From an uncultured Aquitalea sp. (lineage in GTDB: Bacteria; Pseudomonadota; Gammaproteobacteria; Burkholderiales; Chromobacteriaceae): a stretch of DNA of 64,000 bases. The position numbers were made by a program, and so were the translations under genes. The stretch covers positions 62,001 to 126,000 of the forward strand of contig NZ_CAMFLA010000012.1 of assembly GCF_945957525.1 (NCBI RefSeq), written 5' to 3'. The notes beneath the pieces were generated by a model, which searched no databases, was not told the origin of the DNA, and was given only the letters and a program-made list of their open reading frames with translations. Below, in pieces: positions 55,076 to 64,000 of the stretch; position 1 is the stretch's first letter; each line of letters opens with the position of its first letter.

Positions 55076-57942
55076 GCTGCGCCTGTTCCTCCCGCGAGCC
55101 GGATCGCGGCACGCCGGCCCGCGCCGGCGAAGCCAGCATCACCCTCAACATTGATGGACGTGATATCAGCGTGCCGGCCGGCACCTCGGTCATGCATGCG
55201 GCCAGCCTGCTGGATACCCCCATTCCCAAGCTTTGCGCCACCGACAGCCTGGAGCCGTTTGGCTCTTGCCGCATGTGTCTGGTGGAAATCGACGGTCATC
55301 GCGGCTACCCCGCTTCCTGCACCACGCCGGTGTCGCCCGGCATGGTGGTGCGCACCCAGAGCGAAGCGCTGGCAGCACTGCGTCGCGGCGTGATGGAGCT
55401 GTACATCTCCGATCATCCGCTGGACTGCCTCACCTGTTCGGCCAACGGCAATTGCGAGCTGCAAACCGTGGCCGGGCAAGTGGGCTTGCGCGAGGTGCGC
55501 TACGGCTTTGAAGGCGAGGGGCACTTGCAGGAAACCAAGGATTGCTCCAATCCGTATTTCGATTACGACCCCTCCAAGTGCATTGTCTGCAACCGCTGCG
55601 TGCGCGCTTGTGAAGAGGTGCAGGGCACGTTTGCGCTGACCATCGCCGGCCGGGGCTTCGAGTCCCGCGTCAGAGCGGCGGGCGGGCCGGATTTTCTCGG
55701 TTCGGAATGCGTGTCTTGCGGCGCATGCGTTGATGCCTGCCCCACTGCTACGCTGATGGAAAAGAGCGTCATCCAGTGGGGTCAGCCGGATCGCAGCGTC
55801 ACCACCACCTGCGCTTATTGCGGCGTGGGCTGCTCGTTCAAGGCGGAAGTGAAGGGCAACCGCGTAGTACGCATGGCGCCGGACAAGAACGGCCAGGCCA
55901 ACCACGGCCACGCCTGCGTCAAGGGTCGCTTCGCCTGGGGCTACGCCAGCCACCCGGACCGCATCACCAAACCCATGATCCGCAAGAGCATCCAGGACCC
56001 GTGGCGCGAAGTGAGTTGGGAAGAAGCGCTGGCTTACGCCGCCGGAGAGTTCCGCCGACTGCAGCAACAGTACGGCCGCGAGGCGGTGGGCGGCATCACC
56101 TCCAGCCGCTGTACCAATGAAGAAACCTATCTGGTGCAGAAGCTGGTGCGCGCCGCTTTCGGCAACAACAATGTGGACACCTGCGCCCGCGTTTGCCATT
56201 CGCCCACTGGTTATGGTCTCAAGCAAACGCTGGGCGAATCGGCCGGCACGCAAAGTTTCGATTCCGTGATGCAAGCCGATGTAATCATGGTGGTGGGCGC
56301 CAACCCCACCGATGCGCATCCCGTGTTCGGCTCGCGCCTGCGCCGCCGTTTGCGCGAGGGGGCCAGCCTGATCGTGGTGGACCCGCGCCGCATCGACCTG
56401 GTGGACACCCCACATGGCCGCGCCAGCCATCATCTGGCGCTGCGCCCTGGCACCAACGTGGCCATGCTCAACGCGCTGGCCCACGTCATTGTCAGCGAAG
56501 GGCTGGTGGACGAAACCTTCGTCGCCGAACGTTGCGAAGCGGAGGCTTTCCGTCGCTGGCGTGATTTTGTCGCCCAGCCGGCGCAGTCGCCGGAAGCCGT
56601 CGCCGGGGTGTGCGGCGTGGCGGCGGAAGACATCCGCGCCGCCGCCCGCTTGTACGCCAATGCCGGCAACGCCGCCATCTATTACGGTCTGGGCGTTACC
56701 GAGCATAGCCAGGGCAGCACGGCGGTGATGGCCATCGCCAATCTCGCCATGGCCACCGGCAATATCGGTCGCGAGGGCGTGGGGGTGAACCCCCTGCGCG
56801 GGCAGAACAACGTGCAGGGCTCCTGCGATATGGGTTCCTTCCCGCACGAACTGCCGGGCTACCGCCATGTCTCGGACGGTAGCGTGCGCGGTCTGTTCGA
56901 GTCGGCCTGGGGCGTGGCCTTGCAGGCCGAGCCGGGGCTGCGCATTCCCAATATGTTCGAAGCGGCGCTGGACGGCAGCTTCAAGGGCCTGTACTGCCAG
57001 GGCGAGGACATCGCCCAGAGCGACCCCAACACCCAGCATGTCACTGCCGCCCTGTCCGCCATGGAGTGCGTGGTGGTACAGGACATCTTCCTCAATGAAA
57101 CCGCCCGTTTTGCCCATGTGTTCCTGCCCGGCAGCTCCTTCCTGGAGAAGGATGGCACCTTCACCAATGCCGAGCGCCGCATCTCCCGCGTCCGCAAGGT
57201 GATGGAGCCGCTGGGCGGCAAGGCGGATTGGGAAGTCACCATCGCTCTGGCCGAAGCACTGGGCTACGCCATGCCGTATCGCCACCCGTCCGACATCATG
57301 GACGAGATCGCCCGGCTCACGCCCAGCTTCCACGGCGTCAGCTATCGCAAGCTGGACCAGCATGGCAGCCTGCAATGGCCCTGCAACGACAGCGCGCCGG
57401 AGGGCACCGTCACCATGCACGTTGACCGCTTCGTGCGCGGCGAAGGGCATTTCATGGTAACCCGCTATGTGCCGACCGAGGAAAAGGTCAATGCGCGTTA
57501 CCCGCTGATCCTGACTACCGGCCGCATTCTCAGTCAGTACAACGTCGGCGCGCAGACTCGCCGCACCGACAATGTGGCCTGGCATGAAGAGGACCGGCTG
57601 GAGATCCATCCCAGCGACGCAGAACAACGCGGCATCGCCGATGGCGACTGGGTGGGCGTGGCCAGCCGCTCTGGCGATACCGTGCTGCGCGCTCGCGTCA
57701 GCGAACGCATGGCGCCGGGCGTGGTGTACACCACGTTCCACTTTCCGGAATCCGGTGCCAACGTCATCACCACCGACAACTCCGACTGGGCGACCAACTG
57801 CCCGGAATACAAAGTGACGGCGGTGGAAGTGCTGCGTGTCAACGAGCCTTCCGTGTGGCAGCAACGCTATCGCGAATTCAGCAGCCAGCAACAGGCGCTG
57901 TTGGCCGAAAGGCGGCGGGCGGAAAAGGAGACCGGTCGATGA
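55072..57942 (+). CDS. fdsA: NAD-dependent formate dehydrogenase alpha (molybdenum) subunit
   Basis: A 956-residue catalytic subunit. The N-terminal 240 residues carry a NuoG-like [2Fe-2S] (GSCRMCLVE) and several [4Fe-4S] motifs (CIVCNRCVRACEE; CVSCGACVDACP). From CAYCGVGCSF the bis-molybdopterin guanine dinucleotide domain begins, with its own cluster. The molybdenum ligand is Cys375 (ARVCHSPTGYG), not selenocysteine. It oxidises formate to CO2. ATGA coupling on both sides. Formate comes from FdhA and PurU, so the complex ends the methyl-oxidation route with NADH gain. Confidence 0.95.
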   Translation: MSCACSSREPDRGTPARAGEASITLNIDGRDISVPAGTSVMHAASLLDTPIPKLCATDSLEPFGSCRMCLVEIDGHRGYPASCTTPVSPGMVVRTQSEALAALRRGVMELYISDHPLDCLTCSANGNCELQTVAGQVGLREVRYGFEGEGHLQETKDCSNPYFDYDPSKCIVCNRCVRACEEVQGTFALTIAGRGFESRVRAAGGPDFLGSECVSCGACVDACPTATLMEKSVIQWGQPDRSVTTTCAYCGVGCSFKAEVKGNRVVRMAPDKNGQANHGHACVKGRFAWGYASHPDRITKPMIRKSIQDPWREVSWEEALAYAAGEFRRLQQQYGREAVGGITSSRCTNEETYLVQKLVRAAFGNNNVDTCARVCHSPTGYGLKQTLGESAGTQSFDSVMQADVIMVVGANPTDAHPVFGSRLRRRLREGASLIVVDPRRIDLVDTPHGRASHHLALRPGTNVAMLNALAHVIVSEGLVDETFVAERCEAEAFRRWRDFVAQPAQSPEAVAGVCGVAAEDIRAAARLYANAGNAAIYYGLGVTEHSQGSTAVMAIANLAMATGNIGREGVGVNPLRGQNNVQGSCDMGSFPHELPGYRHVSDGSVRGLFESAWGVALQAEPGLRIPNMFEAALDGSFKGLYCQGEDIAQSDPNTQHVTAALSAMECVVVQDIFLNETARFAHVFLPGSSFLEKDGTFTNAERRISRVRKVMEPLGGKADWEVTIALAEALGYAMPYRHPSDIMDEIARLTPSFHGVSYRKLDQHGSLQWPCNDSAPEGTVTMHVDRFVRGEGHFMVTRYVPTEEKVNARYPLILTTGRILSQYNVGAQTRRTDNVAWHEEDRLEIHPSDAEQRGIADGDWVGVASRSGDTVLRARVSERMAPGVVYTTFHFPESGANVITTDNSDWATNCPEYKVTAVEVLRVNEPSVWQQRYREFSSQQQALLAERRRAEKETGR

Positions 57943-58160
57943 ATATCGAACAACTGGTGCGCATGGCCAACCAGATCAGCCAGTTTTTTGACGGCGACGC
58001 CAGCGAGGCGGAAGCGGTGGCGGATATCCGTAATCATCTGCAACGCTTCTGGGCACCGTCGATGCGCGAGGCGCTCTGCGCCGCGCTGGCCGAGGGGCGG
58101 GCGGAGGGCTTGAGCCACAGCGCCAGACAGGCGGTGGCCGGGCTGGATCAAGGCGGATAG
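57939..58160 (+). CDS. fdsD: formate dehydrogenase delta subunit
   Basis: A 73-residue soluble protein: MNIEQLVRMANQISQFFDG opening and DIRNHLQRFWAPSMREAL centre are the delta-subunit pattern. It helps assembly or stability of the complex. ATGA overlap with fdsA. The sulfurtransferase gene fdsC/fdhD, which often precedes fdsD, is absent here. Confidence 0.9.
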   Translation: MNIEQLVRMANQISQFFDGDASEAEAVADIRNHLQRFWAPSMREALCAALAEGRAEGLSHSARQAVAGLDQGG

Positions 58161-58193
58161 CAACCGCCCAGTGCTGATGGCGTCATGAGCGTA

Positions 58194-58232
58194 AAACAGG
58201 CCGTTGTCGCGTAAGCGATAACGGCCTGTTTG
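58194..58232. terminator. long terminator hairpin between fdsD and udk
   Basis: AAACAGGCCGTTGTCGC pairs over loop GTAA with GCGATAACGGCCTGTTT: 17-bp stem with one G-U pair, short T/A ends on both strands. Confidence 0.85.
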
Positions 58233-58277
58233 TCTGGGGCTCAGGGCAGATCCTATGGCCAAGCAGCCACGCGCGGC

Positions 58278-58901
58278 TCAGGCCAGATCGCGGATCAGGC
58301 TGGCCACCTTGGTTGTGATGATATCCACCGCCGGGTCGTTGGCGCCGTGCGGCAGGATCACGTCGGCAAAGCGTTTGGTGGGCTCGATGAACTGGTTGTG
58401 CATGGGGCGCACGGTGGACAGGTATTGGTCGATCACGCTGTCGGTGGTGCGGCCGCGTTCGGCGATGTCGCGCTTGAGGCGGCGGATGAAGCGCACGTCC
58501 GGATCGGTATCGACAAAAATCTTCAGCGACATCATCTCGCGCAGCGCGGCGTCGTACAGCGGAAACAGCCCTTCGATCACGATCACCGGCGCCGGCTGGA
58601 TGGTGATGGTCTGCTCGGAACGGGTGTGATTGGCAAAATCGTATACCGGCATGTCAATGGCGCGGCCGTTGCGCAGATCGTCGATGTGCTCGATCAGCAA
58701 GGGCCAGTCGAAGGCGTGCGGGTGGTCGTAATTGGTGGCTAGCCGTTGTTCGAAGGTGAGGTGGCTCTGGTCTCGGTAGTAGTAGTCCTGCACGATGACC
58801 GCAGCCATATCGTCGCCGATGGTTTCCAGCACCTTGACCGTAACCGTGGTTTTGCCGCTGCCGCTGCCACCTGCAACGCCGATGATGAACGGTGTGGTCA
58901 T
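58278..58901 (-). CDS. udk: uridine kinase
   Basis: A 207-residue P-loop kinase. Walker [10 protein letters not shown] (11-19), then [14 protein letters not shown] and YDFANHTRS, both typical of uridine-cytidine kinases. It phosphorylates uridine and cytidine to UMP and CMP for pyrimidine salvage. AAGGCAG lies before MTTPF, chosen over an ATG eight codons upstream. Convergent with fds, downstream of a GST gene with a terminator between. Confidence 0.94.
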   Translation of the reverse strand: MTTPFIIGVAGGSGSGKTTVTVKVLETIGDDMAAVIVQDYYYRDQSHLTFEQRLATNYDHPHAFDWPLLIEHIDDLRNGRAIDMPVYDFANHTRSEQTITIQPAPVIVIEGLFPLYDAALREMMSLKIFVDTDPDVRFIRRLKRDIAERGRTTDSVIDQYLSTVRPMHNQFIEPTKRFADVILPHGANDPAVDIITTKVASLIRDLA

Positions 58902-58923
58902 GGGTACTGCCTTTCGGGATCGC

Positions 58924-58959
58924 AAAAAAACGCGCCATTTTAATGAGTTATGGCGCGTT
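58924..58959 (-). terminator. intrinsic terminator after the glutathione S-transferase gene
   Basis: AACGCGCCAT/ATGGCGCGTT with an 11-base loop; the seven A at 58924-58930 give the U-tract on the minus strand. Confidence 0.82.
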
Positions 58960-59056
58960 GATCCATCAGTTTTGCGCTGTTTTTTTCCGTATTACTGTCC
59001 GCCGCTGCCAGCGGGAGGGCAGTAGCGCGGCAGCGGCGGAAACGGAAACCGCCGCG

Positions 59057-59677
59057 TCAGCCTTCCGCTTCGGCTTCGGCCAACCATTGCTGCATGGCCG
59101 GCAGCGCGCGCAGGTGGGCGGCGTAGCGGGCGGACAGCGCCGGCAGCGCCACATGATAGGTATGGAAACGCCAGACCACCGGCGCGAAGAAGGCATCGGC
59201 GATGCTGAACTCGCCAAACAGGAAGGGGCCTTGCGTCTGGTTGCGTTCCAGCTGGTGTTCCCACAAATCAACGATGCGCTCGATATCGGCCAGCGCCGCA
59301 TCGGACAATGGCTTGCCCGGCAGGCTGGCGGTGACGTTCATTGGCAGCTCCTGGCGCAGGGCGGTGAAGCTAGAGTGCATTTCCGCCACCATGGAGCGGG
59401 CTTCGGCGCGCTGCGCGGCATCAAGCGGCCACAGCTTGCCGGGAAAACAGTCGGCCAGGTATTCGCAGATGGCGAGGCTGTCCCACACCGCCAATTGGCG
59501 GTCGCGCAGGAAAGGCACTTTGCCGGCCGGGTTGTAGGCAAGGATTTGCTGCTTGCTGTCGGCGCGACCCAGCGGGATGAGCACTTCTTCAAACGGCTCG
59601 CCCAGCATTTTCAGGGCGAGCCAGGGGCGCAGCGACCAGGAGGAAAGATTCTTGCTGCCAATGACAAGGGTAAACAT
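59057..59677 (-). CDS. glutathione S-transferase family protein
   Basis: A 206-residue GST. N-terminal thioredoxin-like domain LVIGSKNLSSWSLRPWLALK with Ser residues at the glutathione site and NPAGKVPFL..WDSLAICEYLAD; C-terminal helical domain ending QWLAEAEAEG. GGAG precedes MFTLVIG. The group resembles cytoplasmic GSTs that act on maleyl or stress-derived substrates; substrate unknown. The C-terminal Leu-Ala-Glu codons form one copy of the GGTTGGCCGAAG word. Confidence 0.88.
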   Translation of the reverse strand: MFTLVIGSKNLSSWSLRPWLALKMLGEPFEEVLIPLGRADSKQQILAYNPAGKVPFLRDRQLAVWDSLAICEYLADCFPGKLWPLDAAQRAEARSMVAEMHSSFTALRQELPMNVTASLPGKPLSDAALADIERIVDLWEHQLERNQTQGPFLFGEFSIADAFFAPVVWRFHTYHVALPALSARYAAHLRALPAMQQWLAEAEAEG

Positions 59678-59740
59678 GGTGGTGCTCCGGCGAGGTGGGG
59701 AATGCACCATGGTAGCGGCTGGTACGCTGCAGGGGTAGAG

Positions 59741-59775
59741 AAAATGACAACGCCCTATCCGGAGGCAGGGCGTTG
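59741..59775 (-). terminator. intrinsic terminator of the isc operon
   Basis: CAACGCCCT/AGGGCGTTG (59748-59756 with 59767-59775), ten-base loop; on the minus strand TCATTTTC follows. Confidence 0.65.
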
Positions 59776-59799
59776 ATGGGCAGCGGTTGCCAGCCGCTC

Positions 59800-59994
59800 T
59801 TAGTCGGCTTCGTCGATCCAGGCTTGCTGGATGGCTTCCAGCACGCGTTCGCCGCCGCGACTGTGATCGTCGTCGAAACCGGGCAGGCTGACCACCCAGT
59901 TGTGCAGATCAACAAAACGGACGGTTGTCGGGTCCACGTCCGGGTAGGTGTCGGCCAGTTCGATGGCGATGTCGTTAACGTCGGTCCATTTCAT
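59800..59994 (-). CDS. iscX: Fe-S assembly protein IscX
   Basis: A 64-residue acidic protein: MKWTDVNDIAIELADTYPDVDP, then VRFVDLHNWVVSLPGF, the whole-family signature of IscX/YfhJ. It binds IscS and iron and modulates cluster assembly. Last gene of the isc operon, 118 bases after fdx. Confidence 0.95.
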   Translation of the reverse strand: MKWTDVNDIAIELADTYPDVDPTTVRFVDLHNWVVSLPGFDDDHSRGGERVLEAIQQAWIDEAD

Positions 59995-60112
59995 CTTGGT
60001 GCTCCAGAGGCGGCATGAGCATGCGCGGTTTGCCGGTGTGTTGTCGGCAGCCGACGCATGGCGCGGCGGTTCTCAACGGGCGTGCGCGATCAGCGGCGGA
60101 TCGCGCGCGTTT

Positions 60113-60454
60113 TCAGTGATGCTCGCGGGCGTGGTTGATGGTGTAACGCGGGATTTCCACCACCAGGTCTTCCTCGCCGATCACGGCCTGGCAGGACAGG
60201 CGGGACTGGGCTTCCAGCCCCCATGCTTTGTCCAGCATGTCTTCTTCCAGTTCGTCCGCGTCGTTCAGCGAATCGAAACCCTCGCGTACAATGCAGTGGC
60301 AGGTAGTGCAGGCACAGGACAGTTCGCAGGCGTGCTCGATTTCGATGTCGTGTTCCAGCAGCACTTCGCAGATGTTCTTGCCGGTTTCGGCGTTGTCGAT
60401 GACCGCCCCATCGGGGCAGAGGTCGGCATGGGGCAGCACGATCAGGCGTGGCAT
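60113..60454 (-). CDS. fdx: isc-type [2Fe-2S] ferredoxin
   Basis: A 113-residue adrenodoxin-type ferredoxin. Cluster ligands are C43, C49, C52 (HACELSCACTTCHC) and a fourth near C88 (SRLSCQAV); DEEEDMLD-type acidic stretch present as ADELEEDMLDKAWGL. It supplies electrons for cluster building on IscU. Nine bases after hscA. Confidence 0.95.
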   Translation of the reverse strand: MPRLIVLPHADLCPDGAVIDNAETGKNICEVLLEHDIEIEHACELSCACTTCHCIVREGFDSLNDADELEEDMLDKAWGLEAQSRLSCQAVIGEEDLVVEIPRYTINHAREHH

Positions 60455-60463
60455 GAAAAATCC

Positions 60464-62323
<1,860 letters not shown>

Positions 62324-62360
62324 GACTCGTCTTTATTGTTGTGGAGGGTAAACGGCGCGC

Positions 62361-62894
62361 TCAGCCCAGCAGGCTTTCGATGGCGTCGCCGATCTCCTGT
62401 TCCAGTTTTTCCAGAAAGCGCAATTTTCTCACCAGAAGCGCGGCGGCGTCCAAGTCCGGGGCCGTATCCAGCGCGACGGCCAGTTCGGCAACCCGCTCGC
62501 GCATCTCGTCGCGCAAACGGGCGGACAGCGCATCCAGCGCTTCCACCTCGCCGCTGTCGCGGGCGTCTTCGATGCTTTCGCGCCACTCCATTTGCGCCAT
62601 GAGGAAGTCCGCCGGCATGCTGGTATTGGTTTCTTCGCCGGTATCCACGCCTTGCAGCGACAGCAGGTAACGGCCGCGATTCACTGGGTTCTTGAGGGTC
62701 TGGTAGGCCTCGTTGACGCGCGTGGCCATCATCAGCGCCACGCGTTTTTCCGCTTCGGGGCGGCTGGCGTGACGATCGGGATGCACTTCGGCGGCGGCGG
62801 TGCGCCAGGCGTGGTCAAGACGCTCGGTATCCAGCGCGAAAGCGCGCGGCAGGCCCAGCAGGGAGAAGAAATCCTGAGTGAAGTCGGTTGTCAT
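62361..62894 (-). CDS. hscB: J-domain co-chaperone HscB
   Basis: A 177-residue J-protein. The J-domain has HPD at 38-40 (AAEVHPDRHAS), and the C-terminal three-helix domain binds IscU (MQMEWRE-like run MAQMEWRESIEDA). The start MTTDFTQDFF gives the family length; a longer open frame is not supported. Confidence 0.94.
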   Translation of the reverse strand: MTTDFTQDFFSLLGLPRAFALDTERLDHAWRTAAAEVHPDRHASRPEAEKRVALMMATRVNEAYQTLKNPVNRGRYLLSLQGVDTGEETNTSMPADFLMAQMEWRESIEDARDSGEVEALDALSARLRDEMRERVAELAVALDTAPDLDAAALLVRKLRFLEKLEQEIGDAIESLLG

Positions 62895-62966
62895 CAGCGA
62901 AAAGGCGGGCGCAAGTGCGAGTGGGAATGGTCGGCAACCAGATAGCGGCAGCCGACCCGGCAAGGA

Positions 62967-63290
62967 TCAGACGTTGAAGCTCTCGCCGCAACCGCACTCG
63001 TTCTTCACATTGGGATTGTTGAACTTGAAGCCTTCGTTCAAGCCTTCCTTGGTGTAGTCGAGTTCGGTGCCGTCGATGTAGGCCAGGCTCTTGGCATCGG
63101 TAAACACCTTGACGCCATGGCTTTCGAAGGCGATGTCTTCATCGTTGGCGACATCGACGAATTCCAGCTTGTAAGCCATGCCGGAACAGCCCGAGGTCTT
63201 GACGCCCAGGCGAATGCCGAGGCCCTTGCCGCGTTTGCTGATGAACTGGCTAACGTGGCGCGCTGCGGTTTCGGAAAGCGTGATGGCCAT
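62967..63290 (-). CDS. iscA: A-type Fe-S carrier IscA
   Basis: A 107-residue A-type carrier with the three conserved cysteines: one in [14 protein letters not shown] and two in NECGCGESF at the end. It carries iron or clusters to target proteins. Nine bases after iscU. Confidence 0.95.
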   Translation of the reverse strand: MAITLSETAARHVSQFISKRGKGLGIRLGVKTSGCSGMAYKLEFVDVANDEDIAFESHGVKVFTDAKSLAYIDGTELDYTKEGLNEGFKFNNPNVKNECGCGESFNV

Positions 63291-63299
63291 GATGCGTCC

Positions 63300-63683
63300 T
63301 TACTTGCCGTGTTTTTGCTTGTAGTCTGTCACTGCGGCCTTGATGGCGTCTTCGGCCAGGATGGAGCAGTGGATTTTCACCGGCGGCAGCGCCAGTTCTT
63401 CGGCGATGGCGGTGTTCTTGATGGACAGCGCTTCGTCCAGCGACTTGCCCTTCACCCATTCAGTCACCAGCGAAGACGATGCGATGGCGGAACCGCAGCC
63501 ATAGGTTTTGAACTTGGCGTCTTCGATCACGCCGTCGGCGTTGACCTTGATCTGCAGTTTCATCACGTCGCCGCAGGCCGGGGCGCCCACCATGCCGGTG
63601 CCCACGCTGTCGTCGCCCTTGTCGAAGGAACCCACGTTGCGGGGGTTCTCGTAGTGATCCATTACCTTGTCGCTGTATGCCAT
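63300..63683 (-). CDS. iscU: Fe-S cluster scaffold IscU
   Basis: A 127-residue scaffold. Cluster ligands C37 (APACGDVM, with Asp39), C63 (YGCGSAIASS) and C106 (KIHCSILAED) are all present, as is the HscA-recognition motif LPPVK just before C106. Standard position after iscS. Confidence 0.97.
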   Translation of the reverse strand: MAYSDKVMDHYENPRNVGSFDKGDDSVGTGMVGAPACGDVMKLQIKVNADGVIEDAKFKTYGCGSAIASSSLVTEWVKGKSLDEALSIKNTAIAEELALPPVKIHCSILAEDAIKAAVTDYKQKHGK

Positions 63684-63724
63684 GTTTTCTCTCCTGCCGC
63701 TCCGGCCGCCCCGCTATCGTTCAG

Positions 63725-63736
63725 GGTTGGCCGAAG
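63725..63736 (+). repeat. intergenic copy of the GGTTGGCCGAAG word
   Basis: Exact 12-mer in the 66-base gap between iscS and iscU. Confidence 0.8.
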
Positions 63737-63749
63737 CTGATCTGTACTG

Positions 63750-64000
63750 TCAGTGGGCTGCCCACTGCACCGAGTTGATGTCGACGCCGTCCTTGAACAT
63801 TTCCCACAGCGGAGAGAGTTCGCGCAGCTTGCCGATCTTGTCTTTCAGCAGCTTGATGGCGTAGTCGATTTCTTCTTCGGTGGTGAAGCGGCCGATGGTG
63901 AAGCGGATGGAGCTGTGCGCCATTTCGTCGCTGCGGCCCAGCGCGCGCAGCACGTAGGACGGTTCCAGCGAAGCGGAGGTGCAGGCGGAGCCGCTGGATA
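63750..64000 (-). CDS. iscS: cysteine desulfurase IscS, C-terminal part
   Basis: The last ~83 residues of IscS, cut by the right window edge. It begins in the catalytic loop with [20 protein letters not shown], which holds the active-site Cys that takes sulfur from L-cysteine, and ends with the IscU-contact tail [21 protein letters not shown]. It is the sulfur donor for the isc genes that follow. The iscR regulator, if present, lies beyond the window. Confidence 0.97.
   Translation of the reverse strand, partial: SSGSACTSASLEPSYVLRALGRSDEMAHSSIRFTIGRFTTEEEIDYAIKLLKDKIGKLRELSPLWEMFKDGVDINSVQWAAH

Noticed and set aside
56185-56205. Selenocysteine at the molybdenum ligand of formate dehydrogenase
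   Set aside because: The codon at residue 375 is TGC (Cys), not TGA, and the gene is open throughout.
54712-57891. A 1059-codon open frame on the minus strand opposite fdsA
   Set aside because: Same cause: an antisense shadow of a GC-rich gene with no ribosome site and no recognisable domain.

Overview
The window reads as chromosome of a GC-rich, metabolically versatile betaproteobacterium, most likely a member of the Neisseriales/Chromobacteriaceae (Chromobacterium, Aquitalea or Pseudogulbenkiania type). This is inferred from protein similarity recalled from memory, the high-GC coding style, ATGA/GTGA-coupled operons and a housekeeping isc cluster. No database was searched. I see no rRNA, tRNA, CRISPR array, prophage or intact insertion sequence.

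Layout. 1-2235: the end of a ugp operon (glycerol-3-phosphate/glycerophosphodiester uptake: ugpE end, ugpC, ugpQ). 2310-5934: a MarR repressor divergent from a secreted monooxygenase-like protein and an NTF2-like protein, then small membrane or exported proteins and a PAP2 phosphatase. 6001-13227: hydroxyproline catabolism. Two divergent operons encode all four steps from trans-4-hydroxy-L-proline to 2-oxoglutarate, with a binding protein and a trans-3-hydroxy-L-proline dehydratase. 13441-15398: a MarR/SlyA-type regulator with a DHA2 efflux pump. 15470-23129: suhB, trmJ, a DUF1853 protein, a flavodoxin-like protein, fnr/anr divergent from hemN, and a chemoreceptor.

23221-58160 is one large methyl-group catabolic block. 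Choline is imported (choV, choW, choX), oxidised to glycine betaine (betA, betB) and demethylated in three steps: gbcAB (Rieske system), dgcAB with its own electron-transfer flavoprotein pair, and heterotetrameric sarcosine oxidase soxBDAG. The released one-carbon units are dealt with by glutathione-independent formaldehyde dehydrogenase (fdhA), formyl-THF deformylase (purU) and an NAD-linked molybdenum formate dehydrogenase (fdsGBA-D). A GlxA/GbdR-like regulator, a dipeptidase, a V4R-domain protein and an extra betaine-type binding protein sit in the block. A low-GC CPBP protease gene (35906-36586) interrupts it.

58278-64000: udk, a glutathione S-transferase and, on the minus strand, iscX-fdx-hscA-hscB-iscA-iscU-iscS (iscS cut by the window edge).

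Two non-genic patterns stand out. The 12-mer GGTTGGCCGAAG occurs 12 times (its 9-mer core TTGGCCGAA 25 times), on both strands, in different reading frames and between genes, so it looks selected at the DNA level like an uptake or chromosome-organising word. A family of four ~100-bp intergenic elements with imperfect inverted termini looks like a MITE/REP-type repeat. Readable regulatory sites include a MarR promoter with its operator inside the spacer, a SlyA-type box, two FNR/ANR boxes and TTGTATnCA operators controlling both hydroxyproline operons.
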